DNA of 36,067 nucleotides from Nocardia sp. NRRL S-836. Lineage in GTDB: Bacteria > Actinomycetota > Actinomycetes > Mycobacteriales > Pseudonocardiaceae. Position 1 is the first letter of the stretch. Each line of letters starts with the position of its first letter. Position numbers and translations under genes: made by a program. Below, piece by piece: positions 15,249-23,655 of the stretch. Location of the stretch: assembly GCF_001279525.1 (NCBI RefSeq), contig NZ_LGDY01000141.1, positions 1 through 36,067 on the forward strand, in the 5' to 3' direction. The notes below the pieces were generated by a model. That model was not told where the DNA came from and ran no database searches. It was given only the letters and a program-made list of their open reading frames with translations.

Positions 15249-16244
15249 GTGTCGAAGAGAGCAGCGCTGCTCGTCGCAGTGGCCCTGACCGTGGCCGCCT
15301 GCGGCTCCAGCACGCCCGACAAGCCGACCGTCGCCCAGGGAGGCGCCGACTTCGGCAAGGCGACCGAGCTCAGCAACGGCTTCGGCACGACCGCCAAGCC
15401 CGGCGAGTTCCCCCGCACGGTCAAGCACGCGATGGGCGAGACCAAGCTGGAGAAGAAACCCGAACGGGTGATCGTCCTCGACACCGGCGAGCTCGACAAC
15501 GTCGTCGCACTGGGCATCAAGCCGGTCGGCATCGCCTACACCGACGGCTCGCCGACCATGCCCTCCTACATCGGCGACAAGGGCGGCACGCCGGAGAACG
15601 TCGGCACGACCAACAACCTCAACCTCGAAGCGATCACCAAGCTGAACCCGGACCTGATCCTGGGCTCGCAGCTGCGCGCGGAGGCCCTCTACCCGAAGCT
15701 CTCGGCCATCGCCCCGACCGTGTTCTCGGTGCGCCCCGGCTACGTGTGGAAGGAGAACTTCCTGCTCAACGCCGCCGCGCTGGACCGGCAGGCGGACGCG
15801 GCGAAGATGCTGGAGGACTACACGAACAAGGCCGCCGAGACCGGCACGGCGATCGAGCAGAAGCTCGGCGTGCGCCCGACGGTGACGGCGCTGCGCTTCA
15901 TGCCGGGCAAGATCCGCCTCTACGCCAAGAAGTCGTTCATCGGCACGGTTCTGGTCGACGCCAAGATCCCGCAGCCGACGTCGTCCCAGGTGGACGACCT
16001 GGCCGCCGAGGTGAGCACGGAGCAGGTCGGCAAGGCCGACGCCGACCTGCTGCTCTACTCGACCTACGGCGACCCGGCCAAGACCGCGCAGGGCGCCGTG
16101 CTCGGCGGTCCGCTGTGGAGCGGCCTCAACGCCGTCAAGGGCGGCAAGGCCAAGCCGGTCGCCGACGAGACCTACTTCCTCGGCCTGGGCGTGCTGGCCG
16201 CGAACGTGGTCCTGGACGACCTCAAGAAGCAGGCCGGCGCCTGA
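15249..16244 (+). CDS. Iron-siderophore ABC transporter substrate-binding lipoprotein
   Basis: This 331-residue lipoprotein has a signal ending in the lipobox VAAC (Cys18). It continues into a class III periplasmic-binding fold: PERVIVLDTGELDNVVALGIKPVG, then LNLEAITKLNPDLILGSQ and a long helix joining two lobes. This is the FecB/FepB/FhuD type that captures ferric siderophores. The GTG start has GGAGGA 8 nt upstream. The iron box at 15186-15204 indicates induction under iron starvation. No permease or ATPase gene is next to it, so it must work with components encoded elsewhere. The downstream neighbour is convergent and ends 23 nt away. Confidence 0.92.
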   Translation: MSKRAALLVAVALTVAACGSSTPDKPTVAQGGADFGKATELSNGFGTTAKPGEFPRTVKHAMGETKLEKKPERVIVLDTGELDNVVALGIKPVGIAYTDGSPTMPSYIGDKGGTPENVGTTNNLNLEAITKLNPDLILGSQLRAEALYPKLSAIAPTVFSVRPGYVWKENFLLNAAALDRQADAAKMLEDYTNKAAETGTAIEQKLGVRPTVTALRFMPGKIRLYAKKSFIGTVLVDAKIPQPTSSQVDDLAAEVSTEQVGKADADLLLYSTYGDPAKTAQGAVLGGPLWSGLNAVKGGKAKPVADETYFLGLGVLAANVVLDDLKKQAGA

Positions 16245-16267
16245 CGATCGCCCTGCGCGCGGGTGCT

Positions 16268-17773
16268 CTACCGTCCGAAGAGCATCCGCGCGAGGCGCAG
16301 CATCTGCTTGCCCGCGAGCGACGACCGGTCGAACGTCGTCATGTCGATCACGGCCTTGAACCGCTGCTTGGTCACGGCCTTGGCGTAGGCGAACTCGCGC
16401 AGCCCGTCCTCGCCGTGGATGCGCCCGAAGCCGGAGTCGCCGACGCCGCCGAAGGGCAGCCCCGGCACCGCCGCGTAGGTGAGCACCGAGTTGATCGACA
16501 CCATGCCGACCCGCAGCTCCCGCGCCAGCTCCTCACCGCGCGACTTCGAGAACACCGCCGCGCCCAGCCCGTACTTCGACCGGTTCGCGAGCCGCACGCC
16601 CTCCAGCGCGTTCGGCACCCGGTTGATCACCACGGTCGGCCCGAAGGTCTCCTCGGTGACCGCCAGCGAGTCCTCCGGCACGTCGGTCAGCACCACCGGT
16701 TCGACGTACGGCGGCCGGATCGAGTCCGCGCCGCCGACCAGCGCCTTGCCACCGCGGTCCAGCGCGTCCCGCACGTGCTCGCGGATGATCTCCACCTGCG
16801 CCGGCATCGTGATCGGGCCGAGGTTCGCGTTCGGCTCGCCGCCCGGCTTGAGCTTGCGCGCCCGCTTCACCGCGATCTCGATGAACCGGTCCGCCACCTC
16901 CTCGGCGACGTACACCCGCTCCACGCCCGCGCACGTCTGGCCGGCGTTCGACACCGCGCCCCAGATCGCCGCCTCGGCGGCGGCGTGCAGGTCGGCGTCC
17001 GAGTCGACGATCAGCGCGTCCTTGCCGCCGCACTCGACCAGCACCGGCGTGAGCGTCGTGGCGCACGCGGCCATGACCTTCTTGCCGGTCCGCGTCGAGC
17101 CCGTGAAGGCGATCTTGTCGACCCCGGCCGCGCAGAGCGCCGCGCCGGTCTCGCCGAAGCCCGTGACCACCTGGAACACCGGGTACTCCGGTACCGCCTC
17201 GGTGAACGTCGAGGCCAGGAACGTGCCCACGCCCGGCGTGAACTCCGACGGCTTGAACACCACGGCGTTGCCGGCGGCCAGCGCGTACGAGATCGAGCCC
17301 ATCGGCGTGTGCGCCGGGTAGTTCCACGGCCCGATCACGCCGATCACACCCAGCGGCCGGTACTCCAGCGACGCGGTGTGGTTGAACATCAGCATGCCCG
17401 CGGAGACCCTGCGCTTGCCCAGCACCCGGCCCGCCTGCCGCGATGCCCAGTGCAGGTGGTCCATGACCAGCGCGATCTCCACGCGCGAGTCGTCGGCGGG
17501 CTTGCCGGTCTCCGCGCTGATCAGCGAGACGAGCTCGTCCGCGCGCTGCGAGAGGATCTTGCGCCAGGCGTCGAGCTTGGTCTTGCGCCCCTCGAAGCCC
17601 AGGCCCGCCCACCACTGTGCGGCCTCGCGGGCGGAGACCACGGCGTCCTCGACCTCGGCCGCGGTGTGGACCGGGTGGTGCGCCACGACCTCACCGGTGC
17701 GCGGGTCCAGCGAGGCGAACCGCCGCTGCTCGCCATCGGCCGACAGCGTGCTGTCCGAAGCGGTCTGCGTCAT
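16268..17773 (-). CDS. NAD(P)-dependent aldehyde dehydrogenase
   Basis: This aldehyde dehydrogenase (501 residues) shows Asn in GPWNYPAH, the cofactor loop FTGSTRTG, the general-base Glu in VECGGKD and the nucleophilic Cys in NAGQTCAGVERV. The last motif resembles succinate-semialdehyde and related aldehyde dehydrogenases; the true substrate cannot be read. The ATG start has GGAGGG 6 nt upstream. Palindrome copy 5 (17783-17800) lies 9 nt before the start, so it appears to share control with the ethylmalonyl-CoA genes. An attractive but unproven role is oxidation of an aldehyde that feeds acetyl- or butyryl-CoA metabolism. It is convergent with the siderophore-binding lipoprotein gene. Confidence 0.92.
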   Translation of the reverse strand: MTQTASDSTLSADGEQRRFASLDPRTGEVVAHHPVHTAAEVEDAVVSAREAAQWWAGLGFEGRKTKLDAWRKILSQRADELVSLISAETGKPADDSRVEIALVMDHLHWASRQAGRVLGKRRVSAGMLMFNHTASLEYRPLGVIGVIGPWNYPAHTPMGSISYALAAGNAVVFKPSEFTPGVGTFLASTFTEAVPEYPVFQVVTGFGETGAALCAAGVDKIAFTGSTRTGKKVMAACATTLTPVLVECGGKDALIVDSDADLHAAAEAAIWGAVSNAGQTCAGVERVYVAEEVADRFIEIAVKRARKLKPGGEPNANLGPITMPAQVEIIREHVRDALDRGGKALVGGADSIRPPYVEPVVLTDVPEDSLAVTEETFGPTVVINRVPNALEGVRLANRSKYGLGAAVFSKSRGEELARELRVGMVSINSVLTYAAVPGLPFGGVGDSGFGRIHGEDGLREFAYAKAVTKQRFKAVIDMTTFDRSSLAGKQMLRLARMLFGR

Positions 17774-17782
17774 TGGGCCCTC

Positions 17783-17800
17783 CGATACTCGCCAGTAACC
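17783..17800. promoter_or_regulatory. Shared palindrome, copy 5 (aldehyde dehydrogenase promoter)
   Basis: CGATACT-CGCC-AGTAACC, read on the plus strand, has the full right arm and a TACT core on the left. It lies directly downstream of a TAGGGT -10-like hexamer on the minus strand (17808-17803) and 9 nt before the ATG at 17773. It would cover the transcription start. Confidence 0.65.
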
Positions 17801-17865
17801 TGACCCTAACGCGATCTGGTGGAACTTTCAGCCCCCGCGTGGTCCCGCCACGGTAGCCGTGCGCG

Positions 17866-18873
17866 TCACGCCTTGGGCAGCTTGGGCAGCACGGCCTTCG
17901 CGAGCCCGGCCGCGACCTGGCAGCGGTCGAACTCCTTCTCCTTGCTGCCGGCGGCGGAGAACTGCGCCACCTCGCCGCTGCCGCTCGAGTCCCTGGTGCG
18001 CACGACGACCAGGTCGCAGGTCGGGAAGGGGCCGTCCTTGAAGACCGCGTAACCCTTCACGCCGCCGAGGTCGAGCTCGGTCTGCTTGTCGTTGAACCTG
18101 AGGTCGTTCGGGATGCGCATCGTCTTGAAGTCGAGCTGCAGCTGCGCGCTCTGGCCGCTCCACGAGCAGGCGTGCAGGCCGAAGGACTGCGCACGCGGCG
18201 TGGTGCCGAGCGGGTTGACCAGGTCGGCCTTCTCCACGACCGCGCACGGGTCGACCTCGACCGGCGAGCCCTTCGGCGGGTTGTAGCGCTGCGGGTTGCC
18301 CTTGAGCTTGCGGACCACGCCCTCGGCGATCTTGCGGCCGGGGTCGCACGGCTCGGCGCCGTCGGTGCCCGTGCCGATCTGCACGCGCACGGCCTGCGGC
18401 GGGTCCTCCTGCGTGACGACCGAGACGAAGCACGCGGAGCTGTTCAGCTTCTGCTCGACGCTCTTCAGGCCGGCGATCTGCTTCGTGGCCTTCCGCACCT
18501 CGGTGGACAGCAGCGAGTAGCCCAGGTCCAGCGTGACGTTGAGCGTCTTGCCCGCCTTGTCCTTCATGTAGTTCGAGCAACGCGTGTAGGAACTGCTCGT
18601 GTACCGCGACGGCGTGCCGACCGTCTCCAGCACGTCCTTGCTGATCACCGCGCACGGGTCGACCAGGCGCAACCGCTCGGCGGCGAACGCCGGGTCGGCC
18701 GGCTTGTTCGGCTGCGCGGTCGACCCGACCGTCGGGTCGGTCGACGTCGCCTCCGAGCCGGCGGCCACGGTGCGGCGCGCGGAGTGGGTCTTCGCGAGAC
18801 CGGGACCGGTGGCGCATCCGGCCAGCAGCAGCGCGGCGGCGGCGACCAGCGCCGTGGCACGAAAACGAAGCAC
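17866..18873 (-). CDS. Secreted lipoprotein with two DUF3558-like modules
   Basis: This 335-residue lipoprotein has a lipobox LAGC (Cys20 from the chosen start) and a Ser/Thr/Ala-rich linker. Two similar modules each open with VDPCAV (about residues 55 and 210) and carry further Cys (SSACF, EPCDPGRK; HACSW, PTCDLVV, DRCQVAAG). DPCAL-type openings and paired Cys are typical of DUF3558, so this looks like a duplication of that domain. Function unknown; it should be anchored outside the membrane. The GTG at 18873 is preferred because TAACGT ends 7 nt upstream (leaderless pattern); an in-frame GTG at 18882 overlaps that hexamer. It is related in type to the lipoprotein at 8947-9537. Confidence 0.82.
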   Translation of the reverse strand: MLRFRATALVAAAALLLAGCATGPGLAKTHSARRTVAAGSEATSTDPTVGSTAQPNKPADPAFAAERLRLVDPCAVISKDVLETVGTPSRYTSSSYTRCSNYMKDKAGKTLNVTLDLGYSLLSTEVRKATKQIAGLKSVEQKLNSSACFVSVVTQEDPPQAVRVQIGTGTDGAEPCDPGRKIAEGVVRKLKGNPQRYNPPKGSPVEVDPCAVVEKADLVNPLGTTPRAQSFGLHACSWSGQSAQLQLDFKTMRIPNDLRFNDKQTELDLGGVKGYAVFKDGPFPTCDLVVVRTRDSSGSGEVAQFSAAGSKEKEFDRCQVAAGLAKAVLPKLPKA

Positions 18874-19016
18874 GACGTGCACGTTAGCGACCTTTCGGCG
18901 CGCTCGTGGCCACTACCCCGGCCTTGCGGCCGTGGCTGAGGTCACTGTCCGCTACGGGAACGATTCAGAAGATCAACGCGCTACACCAGGTGAAGACCCC
19001 GACCAGAAGGAGAGAC

Positions 19017-19109
19017 GTGCTCAACCGCATTCGCCGCGCAGTCAACTGGATCGACGCGTGGACGATCGAGGCCTTCAACCCCGTTTACCCCACCCGTCCG
19101 CGGTCATAG
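19017..19109 (+). CDS. Candidate 30-residue protein with a strong ribosome-binding site
   Basis: GTG at 19017 is preceded by AGAAGGAGA (19005-19013), one of the best Shine-Dalgarno sequences in the window. The frame runs 30 codons to TAG with 24 of 29 sense codons ending in G or C. The peptide is basic at its start (LNRIRRAVNW), has a possible amphipathic helix with three aromatic residues, and ends in Pro/Arg. Its last 6 nt overlap the end of the convergent small membrane protein gene. I recognise no family. It lies in the 143-bp gap before the sodium symporter operon's end, and could be a genuine small protein or a chance ORF. Confidence 0.45.
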   Translation: MLNRIRRAVNWIDAWTIEAFNPVYPTRPRS

Positions 19110-19340
19110 CTCCTTGAGCGGCTGCTTTTCCGTGTCCGCGAACTGAGGCCGCAGCATCGCCCACGCGGCGAACAACACCGCGATGACCACCATGGCGATG
19201 CCGGCCCACAGGTTGATGTTGACCCCTTCGGCCTTCTCCAGGTCGGCGTCCGAGGTGAACGCGAGCCCGACGACGACCAGTACAACGCCGTACAGGCCGA
19301 AGAGGAAAGCGATGATCAGTCGCAGGTCGAACAACCTCAT
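19104..19340 (-). CDS. Small two-helix membrane protein paired with the symporter
   Basis: This 78-residue protein has two hydrophobic helices (about 6-28, LIIAFLFGLYGVVLVVVGLAF, and about 43-63, INLWAGIAMVVIAVLFAAWAML) joined by a short polar loop, and a charged tail. The ATG lies 11 nt after the symporter stop with GGGAGG in the gap, so the two form an operon. Small membrane partners are known for some solute:sodium symporters, and this may be one; no specific family is recognised. The C-terminus overlaps the candidate 30-residue ORF on the other strand. Confidence 0.8.
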   Translation of the reverse strand: MRLFDLRLIIAFLFGLYGVVLVVVGLAFTSDADLEKAEGVNINLWAGIAMVVIAVLFAAWAMLRPQFADTEKQPLKEL

Positions 19341-19351
19341 GACGGCCTCCC

Positions 19352-21043
19352 TCAGCCGAACAGGACGTAGAGAACGGTCGTCAGCACCAGCACTCCGCCG
19401 CCGAGCAGGGCGGGCGAGCGGTACCAGCCCGCGTCCTCGCCGGTGGTGGAGTGCGAGCGGTCCTTCTTCGGCGTGAGGCTGTAGACCAGCCCGACCAGCT
19501 CGCTGTCCGGCTTCGGCCGCGTGACGAGGCTGACCGCGACGCTCACGACGATGTCCACCACGAACGCGAGACCCGCGCCGAGGAAGCTCGCGCCCTGACC
19601 GGGCAGCTCCAGCAGCCCGATGCCGAACGACGGCTCCGAGACGGCGTAGATGAACATCGCGGTGAGCGTGCCCGCGAGCAGACCCACCCAGCCGGCGGTG
19701 GGCGTCATCCGCTTCCAGAACATGCCCAGGATGAACGTCGCGAACAACGGCGCGTTGAAGAACGAGAACAGCGCCTGGATGTAGTCCATGATGTTGGACC
19801 CGCCGAGCGCGGCCGCGATGAACGCCGTGCCGATCGCAAGCACACACGCGCCGACCGTGGCGAGCCGCCCGATCCGCAGGTAGTACTCGTCCGGCCGGTC
19901 CTTCTTGATGTAGTCCTGCCACAGGTCGTACGTGAAGACCGTGTTGAACGAGCTGACGTTCGCCGCGACACCGGCCATGAAGCTGGCCAGCAGACCCGTG
20001 ATCGCGACGCCGAGGATGCCGTTGGGCAGCAGGTCGCGCATCAGCAGCGGCAGGACGTTGTTGTAGACCACGCCACTGCTCGTGTCGCCCGCCTTGAGCT
20101 GCGCCATCTCCGGCACGATCACCGCGGCGATGATGCCGGGAATGATGATGATCGCCGGGATGAGCGCCTTGGGGTACGCACCGATGATCGGTGTGCGCTT
20201 GGCCGCCGACATCGACTTCGCGCTCATCGCGCGCTGCACCTCGGCGAAGTTCGTCGTCCAGTAACCGAACGACAACACGAACCCAAGACCGAACACGAGC
20301 CCGATGACACTCCACACGGGGCTGTTGATGCCGGTGAGCTCGGTGGCGGGCCAGGCGGACAGCTGCTCGGCGTCGGTGACCTTGTCGACCAGCCCCTGCC
20401 AGCCACCGACCTTGATCAGGCCGAGGATCGTGATCGGCGCGAGAGCGGCCACGATCACGAAGAACTGCAGCACCTCGTTGTAGATGGCGGCACTCAGCCC
20501 GCCGAGCGTCGTGTACGCGAGCACGACCATCGCCGCGACCACGATCGACACCGGCAGCGGCCACCCGAGCAGCGCGTCGATGATCACCGCGAGCGCGAAC
20601 AGGTTGATGCCCGCGATCAGGATCTGCGCCACGGCGAAGCTGATGGCGTTGACGAGGTGCGCCGGCTTGCCGAACCGGCGGCGCATGAACTCGGGAACAC
20701 TGCGCACCTTGGAGCCGTAGTAGAACGGCATCATCACCAGACCGAGGAACACCATCGCGGGGATGGCGCCGATCCAGTAGTAGTGCACGGTCGCCATGCC
20801 GTACTGCGCACCGTTGGCCGTCATGCCCATCAGCTCGAGCGCACCGAGGTTCGCGCTGATGAACGCGAGGCCGGTCACCCACGCGGGCAACGACCGCCCG
20901 GACAGCAGGAAGTCGAGGCTGGAGGAGACGGATCGCCGGGCCATCAGGCCGATGCCGAGCACCACGGCGAAGTAGATGACGAGCAACGCGTAGTCGATCG
21001 GTCCCGCATCAAGCCGCAGGTCCGCCTCAGCCATCACCGACAC
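19352..21043 (-). CDS. Sodium:solute symporter (SSS family)
   Basis: This integral membrane transporter of 563 residues has about 13-14 hydrophobic helices. Family features include an N-terminal DYALLVIYFAVVLGIGLMARR, the LLSGRSLPAWVTG block and the conserved GANL-like region ISANLGALELMG. The overall length suits the SGLT/vSGLT branch, which couples uptake of a sugar or other organic solute to sodium. The solute cannot be deduced. The GTG start has GGGAGG about 6 nt upstream, and a TAGCGT -10-like hexamer lies at 21100-21095. It forms an operon with the small membrane protein that follows. The shared palindrome is absent here; only a weak left half is near 21096. Confidence 0.92.
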   Translation of the reverse strand: MSVMAEADLRLDAGPIDYALLVIYFAVVLGIGLMARRSVSSSLDFLLSGRSLPAWVTGLAFISANLGALELMGMTANGAQYGMATVHYYWIGAIPAMVFLGLVMMPFYYGSKVRSVPEFMRRRFGKPAHLVNAISFAVAQILIAGINLFALAVIIDALLGWPLPVSIVVAAMVVLAYTTLGGLSAAIYNEVLQFFVIVAALAPITILGLIKVGGWQGLVDKVTDAEQLSAWPATELTGINSPVWSVIGLVFGLGFVLSFGYWTTNFAEVQRAMSAKSMSAAKRTPIIGAYPKALIPAIIIIPGIIAAVIVPEMAQLKAGDTSSGVVYNNVLPLLMRDLLPNGILGVAITGLLASFMAGVAANVSSFNTVFTYDLWQDYIKKDRPDEYYLRIGRLATVGACVLAIGTAFIAAALGGSNIMDYIQALFSFFNAPLFATFILGMFWKRMTPTAGWVGLLAGTLTAMFIYAVSEPSFGIGLLELPGQGASFLGAGLAFVVDIVVSVAVSLVTRPKPDSELVGLVYSLTPKKDRSHSTTGEDAGWYRSPALLGGGVLVLTTVLYVLFG

Positions 21044-21229
21044 CGCTCACCTCCCAAACTCGAACAGAGTCGAACATCAACGACCAGGAGGCAACGCTAC
21101 TCCGGGTGCGGGCCTTGTTACCCCGATGGCTTGATCACAAAACCACGATGTGCGAGGAGTCGCTCACTGAAGCCGGGTGAGACACCAAAACCGGGTGCGC
21201 GTGCGGTTCACGCCATCGAGACTGCCGAC

Positions 21230-21358
21230 GTGACCTGCCTGATGTGCGGTGCCCTGGAAACGCGCAGAGCCGACTACCCGTTCGGGCCGCTCGAGGACTG
21301 GCTCACCCTCTTCTACTTCCGTTCGCAGGCGTCGGCGGGCTCTCCCGGCCTCGGCTGA
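21230..21358 (+). CDS. Candidate 42-residue CxxC protein
   Basis: A frame from GTG 21230 to TGA 21358 starts VTCLMCGALETRRADYP and continues with an aromatic, unusually protein-like stretch (FGPLEDWLTLFYFRSQ). Codon third positions are GC-rich. There is no clear Shine-Dalgarno sequence and no leaderless -10 at the right distance, and an ATG at 21243 would lose the first Cys. One CxxC could be half of a zinc site. It lies in a 331-bp gap between the symporter promoter and nucS and is convergent to nucS. I do not recognise it. Confidence 0.4.
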   Translation: MTCLMCGALETRRADYPFGPLEDWLTLFYFRSQASAGSPGLG

Positions 21359-21374
21359 TCAGAACAGGCGCTGA

Positions 21375-22034
21375 TCAGAACAGGCGGAACTCGTCCGGCT
21401 CGATCCCCCGCAACGCGTCGTAGTCCAGCACCACGCACCGGATCCCGCGGTCTTCGGCCAGCACCCGCGCCTGCGGCTTGATCTGCTGCGCCGCGAACAC
21501 CCCGCGCACCGGCGCGAGCAGCGGGTCGCGGTTGAGCAGCTCCAGGTACCGGGTCAGCTGTTCCACGCCGTCGATCTCGCCGCGGCGCTTGATCTCCACG
21601 GCGACCGACGCGCCGGAGGCGTCGCGGCACATCAGGTCCACGGGGCCGATGGCGGTCGGGAACTCGCGGCGCACCAGGGTCCAGCCGTCGCCGAGGGTGG
21701 TGACGTGCTTGGCGAGGAGCTTCTGCAGGTCGGCTTCGACGCCGTCCTTCTGCAGGCCGGGTTCGGGGCCGAGCTCGTGCTTGGAGTCGTGCAGGACCTC
21801 GTCGAGGGTGATGATCAGCTTCTCACCCGCCTTGTTCTGCACGGTCCAGATGTCCGGGTCCTCGATGAGCCAGCACGGCGGGCTCATCCAGTTCAGCGGC
21901 TTGTACGCGCGGTCGTCGGAGTGGATCGACACGGAGCCGTCGGCCTTGACCAGCAGCAGTCGCTGGGCCATGGGCAGATGGGCGGTGAGTCGTCCGACGT
22001 AGTCGACCTGGCAGCGAGCGATGACGAGACGCAC
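21375..22034 (-). CDS. nucS: Endonuclease NucS (EndoMS), non-canonical mismatch repair
   Basis: NucS cuts both strands at mismatches and replaces MutSL in most actinobacteria. This 219-residue protein has the N-terminal DNA-binding half ([20 protein letters not shown]-like beta region) and the nuclease half with Asp in GPVDLMCRD, the E-x-K motif in VAVEIKRRG and QLTRYLELL. The C-terminus DEFRLF looks like the peptide that docks on the sliding clamp. The GTG start has TAGCCT (22046-22041) six nt upstream, so it is leaderless. It is divergent from a Nudix gene with overlapping promoters. Its place near the epimerase, thiolase, murA and atpC recalls the mycobacterial order. Confidence 0.96.
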   Translation of the reverse strand: MRLVIARCQVDYVGRLTAHLPMAQRLLLVKADGSVSIHSDDRAYKPLNWMSPPCWLIEDPDIWTVQNKAGEKLIITLDEVLHDSKHELGPEPGLQKDGVEADLQKLLAKHVTTLGDGWTLVRREFPTAIGPVDLMCRDASGASVAVEIKRRGEIDGVEQLTRYLELLNRDPLLAPVRGVFAAQQIKPQARVLAEDRGIRCVVLDYDALRGIEPDEFRLF

Positions 22035-22040
22035 CGCGAC

Positions 22041-22081
22041 AGGCTACGGGGTGCGCCCGCGAACGAGTCGTTAGGTACGGT
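22041..22081. promoter_or_regulatory. Divergent leaderless promoters of nucS and the Nudix gene
   Basis: TAGCCT on the minus strand (22046-22041) is 6 nt before the nucS GTG. TACGGT on the plus strand (22076-22081) is 7 nt before the Nudix GTG at 22089. The whole intergenic gap is 54 nt, so the -35 regions overlap. Joint expression of a mismatch-repair nuclease and a Nudix hydrolase is plausible. Confidence 0.55.
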
Positions 22082-22088
22082 CCGTGCC

Positions 22089-22625
22089 GTGGAAAGCCTC
22101 GGCACCCGTCAGGTGTACGCAAACCCGTGGATGACCGTTCGCGAGGACGAGATCCTGCGCGCGGACGGCACAAAGGGCATCTACGGCGTGGTGGACAAGC
22201 CGGACTACGCGCTGGTCATCCCGCTCGACGGCGAACGCGTGCGGCTCGTCGAGCAGTACCGCTACCCGCTCGGGTTGCGGCGGTGGGAGTTCCCGCAGGG
22301 CACCGCGCCGGACCGCGCCGACTCCGACCCGCTCGCCCTGGCCGCCCGTGAGCTGCGCGAGGAGACCGGGCTGCGGGCCGGCAAGCTCGTCGAACTCGGC
22401 GTGATCGACGTGGCGCCGGGCATGTCGTCGCAGCGCGGCTGGGTGTTCCTCGCGACCGACCTCACGGAGGGCTTCCACGAGCGGGAGCCTGAGGAGCAGG
22501 ACATGCGCTCGGCGTGGTTCGCCCGTGCCGAGTTCGAGGCGATGATCGCGAAGTCGGAGATCACCGACGCGCAGTCGATCGCCGCGTACACGCTGCTCCT
22601 GCTGCACGAGCACGCCCAGCCCTAG
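22089..22625 (+). CDS. Nudix hydrolase (ADP-ribose pyrophosphatase-like)
   Basis: This 178-residue Nudix protein has the core AARELREETGL of the Nudix box (REUxEExGU), preceded by FPQGTAPD and DSDPL. The first Glu of the classic box is replaced by Ser/Asp. N-terminal NPWMTVREDEILRADG and YALVIPLDGERVRLVEQYRYPLG resemble NudF-type ADP-ribose pyrophosphatases. Substrates could be ADP-ribose, NADH or another nucleoside diphosphate derivative. The GTG start is supported by TACGGT 7 nt upstream. It is divergent from nucS, and its stop overlaps the stop of the convergent GlxA-like regulator. Confidence 0.9.
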   Translation: MESLGTRQVYANPWMTVREDEILRADGTKGIYGVVDKPDYALVIPLDGERVRLVEQYRYPLGLRRWEFPQGTAPDRADSDPLALAARELREETGLRAGKLVELGVIDVAPGMSSQRGWVFLATDLTEGFHEREPEEQDMRSAWFARAEFEAMIAKSEITDAQSIAAYTLLLLHEHAQP

Positions 22626-23548
22626 GCCTGACCGCCCTGGAACGCGGCCCGGTAGCTCTGCGGTGAGGTCCCGGCGATCCGCTTGAACCGGTCGCGGAAC
22701 GCCGTGGCCGAGCCGAACCCGACCCGGCTCGCGATCAGCTCCACCGGGTGCCTCGTCGTCTCCAGCAGGTGCTGCGCCTGGCGGATGCGCGCCCGGTGCA
22801 GCCACTGCAACGGTGTCGTGCCGGTCTGTTCGCGGAACCGCCGGTTCAACGTGCGCGTGCTCATCCCGGCGTGGGCGGCCACGTCCGCCAGCGCCAGGTC
22901 GCGGGCGGCGTTGGCCTCCAGCCACCGCAGCAGCGGTTCGAGCCCGGCACCCTGCGGCGCCACCGGTGGCGTGACGATGAACTGCGCCTGGCCGCCCTCG
23001 CGTTCCAGCGGCATCACGGCCAGCCGGGCCGCGTCGGCCGCCGCCGCGGAGCCGTGGTCGCGCCGGATCATGTGCAGGCACAGGTCCAGTCCCGCCGCGG
23101 CACCCGCGGAGGTGAGGAACTGGCCGTTGTCGACGTAGAGCACGTCCGGGTCGACGTCCACGGCCGGGTGGCGTGCCGCCAGTTCCGCCGCCGCCAGCCA
23201 GTGCGTGGTCGCCCGCATCCCGTCGAGCAGGCCGGTCGCCGCGAAGACGAACGCGCCCGAGCAGATCGACGCGATCCGGGTTCCTCGCGCGGCCGCGGCG
23301 CGCACCGCCTCGACGACCCGCGGTGGCACCACGAGCGAGGCGGCGTGGCCGGGCAGGATGATCGTGTCCACTTCGGACAGCAACTCCAAGCCGTGCGGCA
23401 CCTTCAGCTCGAACAGCTCGGTGCTGACCGTCCTCCTCGGACCGCACAGCCGGACCCGGTACCGCCCGGTCCGGTGGAACGCCTCCAGCGGCACCGTGAA
23501 GTCGAACGGCACCACGCTGTCCATCACCACCACGGCCACCTCGTGCAC
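22622..23548 (-). CDS. GlxA-type AraC transcriptional regulator with DJ-1/PfpI domain
   Basis: This 308-residue regulator has an N-terminal DJ-1/PfpI-like domain (about 1-175, with the Cys elbow SICSGAFVFAATGLLDG and TTHW) and a C-terminal AraC double helix-turn-helix (about 210-305, LADVAAHAGMSTRTLNRRF then HPVELIASRVGFGSATAFRDRFK). The start is placed at the GTG 23548 because TATCGT ends 7 nt upstream (leaderless) and family members begin with such an H-x-VAVVV segment. It is divergent from a stand-alone DJ-1/PfpI gene coupled to a DUF2269 gene, which it probably regulates. The natural ligand is unknown. Confidence 0.92.
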   Translation of the reverse strand: MHEVAVVVMDSVVPFDFTVPLEAFHRTGRYRVRLCGPRRTVSTELFELKVPHGLELLSEVDTIILPGHAASLVVPPRVVEAVRAAAARGTRIASICSGAFVFAATGLLDGMRATTHWLAAAELAARHPAVDVDPDVLYVDNGQFLTSAGAAAGLDLCLHMIRRDHGSAAAADAARLAVMPLEREGGQAQFIVTPPVAPQGAGLEPLLRWLEANAARDLALADVAAHAGMSTRTLNRRFREQTGTTPLQWLHRARIRQAQHLLETTRHPVELIASRVGFGSATAFRDRFKRIAGTSPQSYRAAFQGGQA

Positions 23549-23655
23549 GACCACCACGATAGCTGGCGAGAATCCGTTGGAACATGGCATTCCAGCCACT
23601 CCTCCCCCACCGGTCCCGCTCCTACGGTGTGATCAACAGACCGAAGGAGTGGCAA

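Noticed and set aside
15233..17803. 856-codon plus-strand frame across the binding-protein and aldehyde dehydrogenase genes
   Set aside because: Out of frame with the siderophore-binding lipoprotein and antisense to the aldehyde dehydrogenase; composition is that of a shadow frame.
21061..21120. Sixth copy of the palindrome before the sodium symporter
   Set aside because: Only the left half (CGCTACT) is present; the right half does not match RGTAACC at the fixed spacing.
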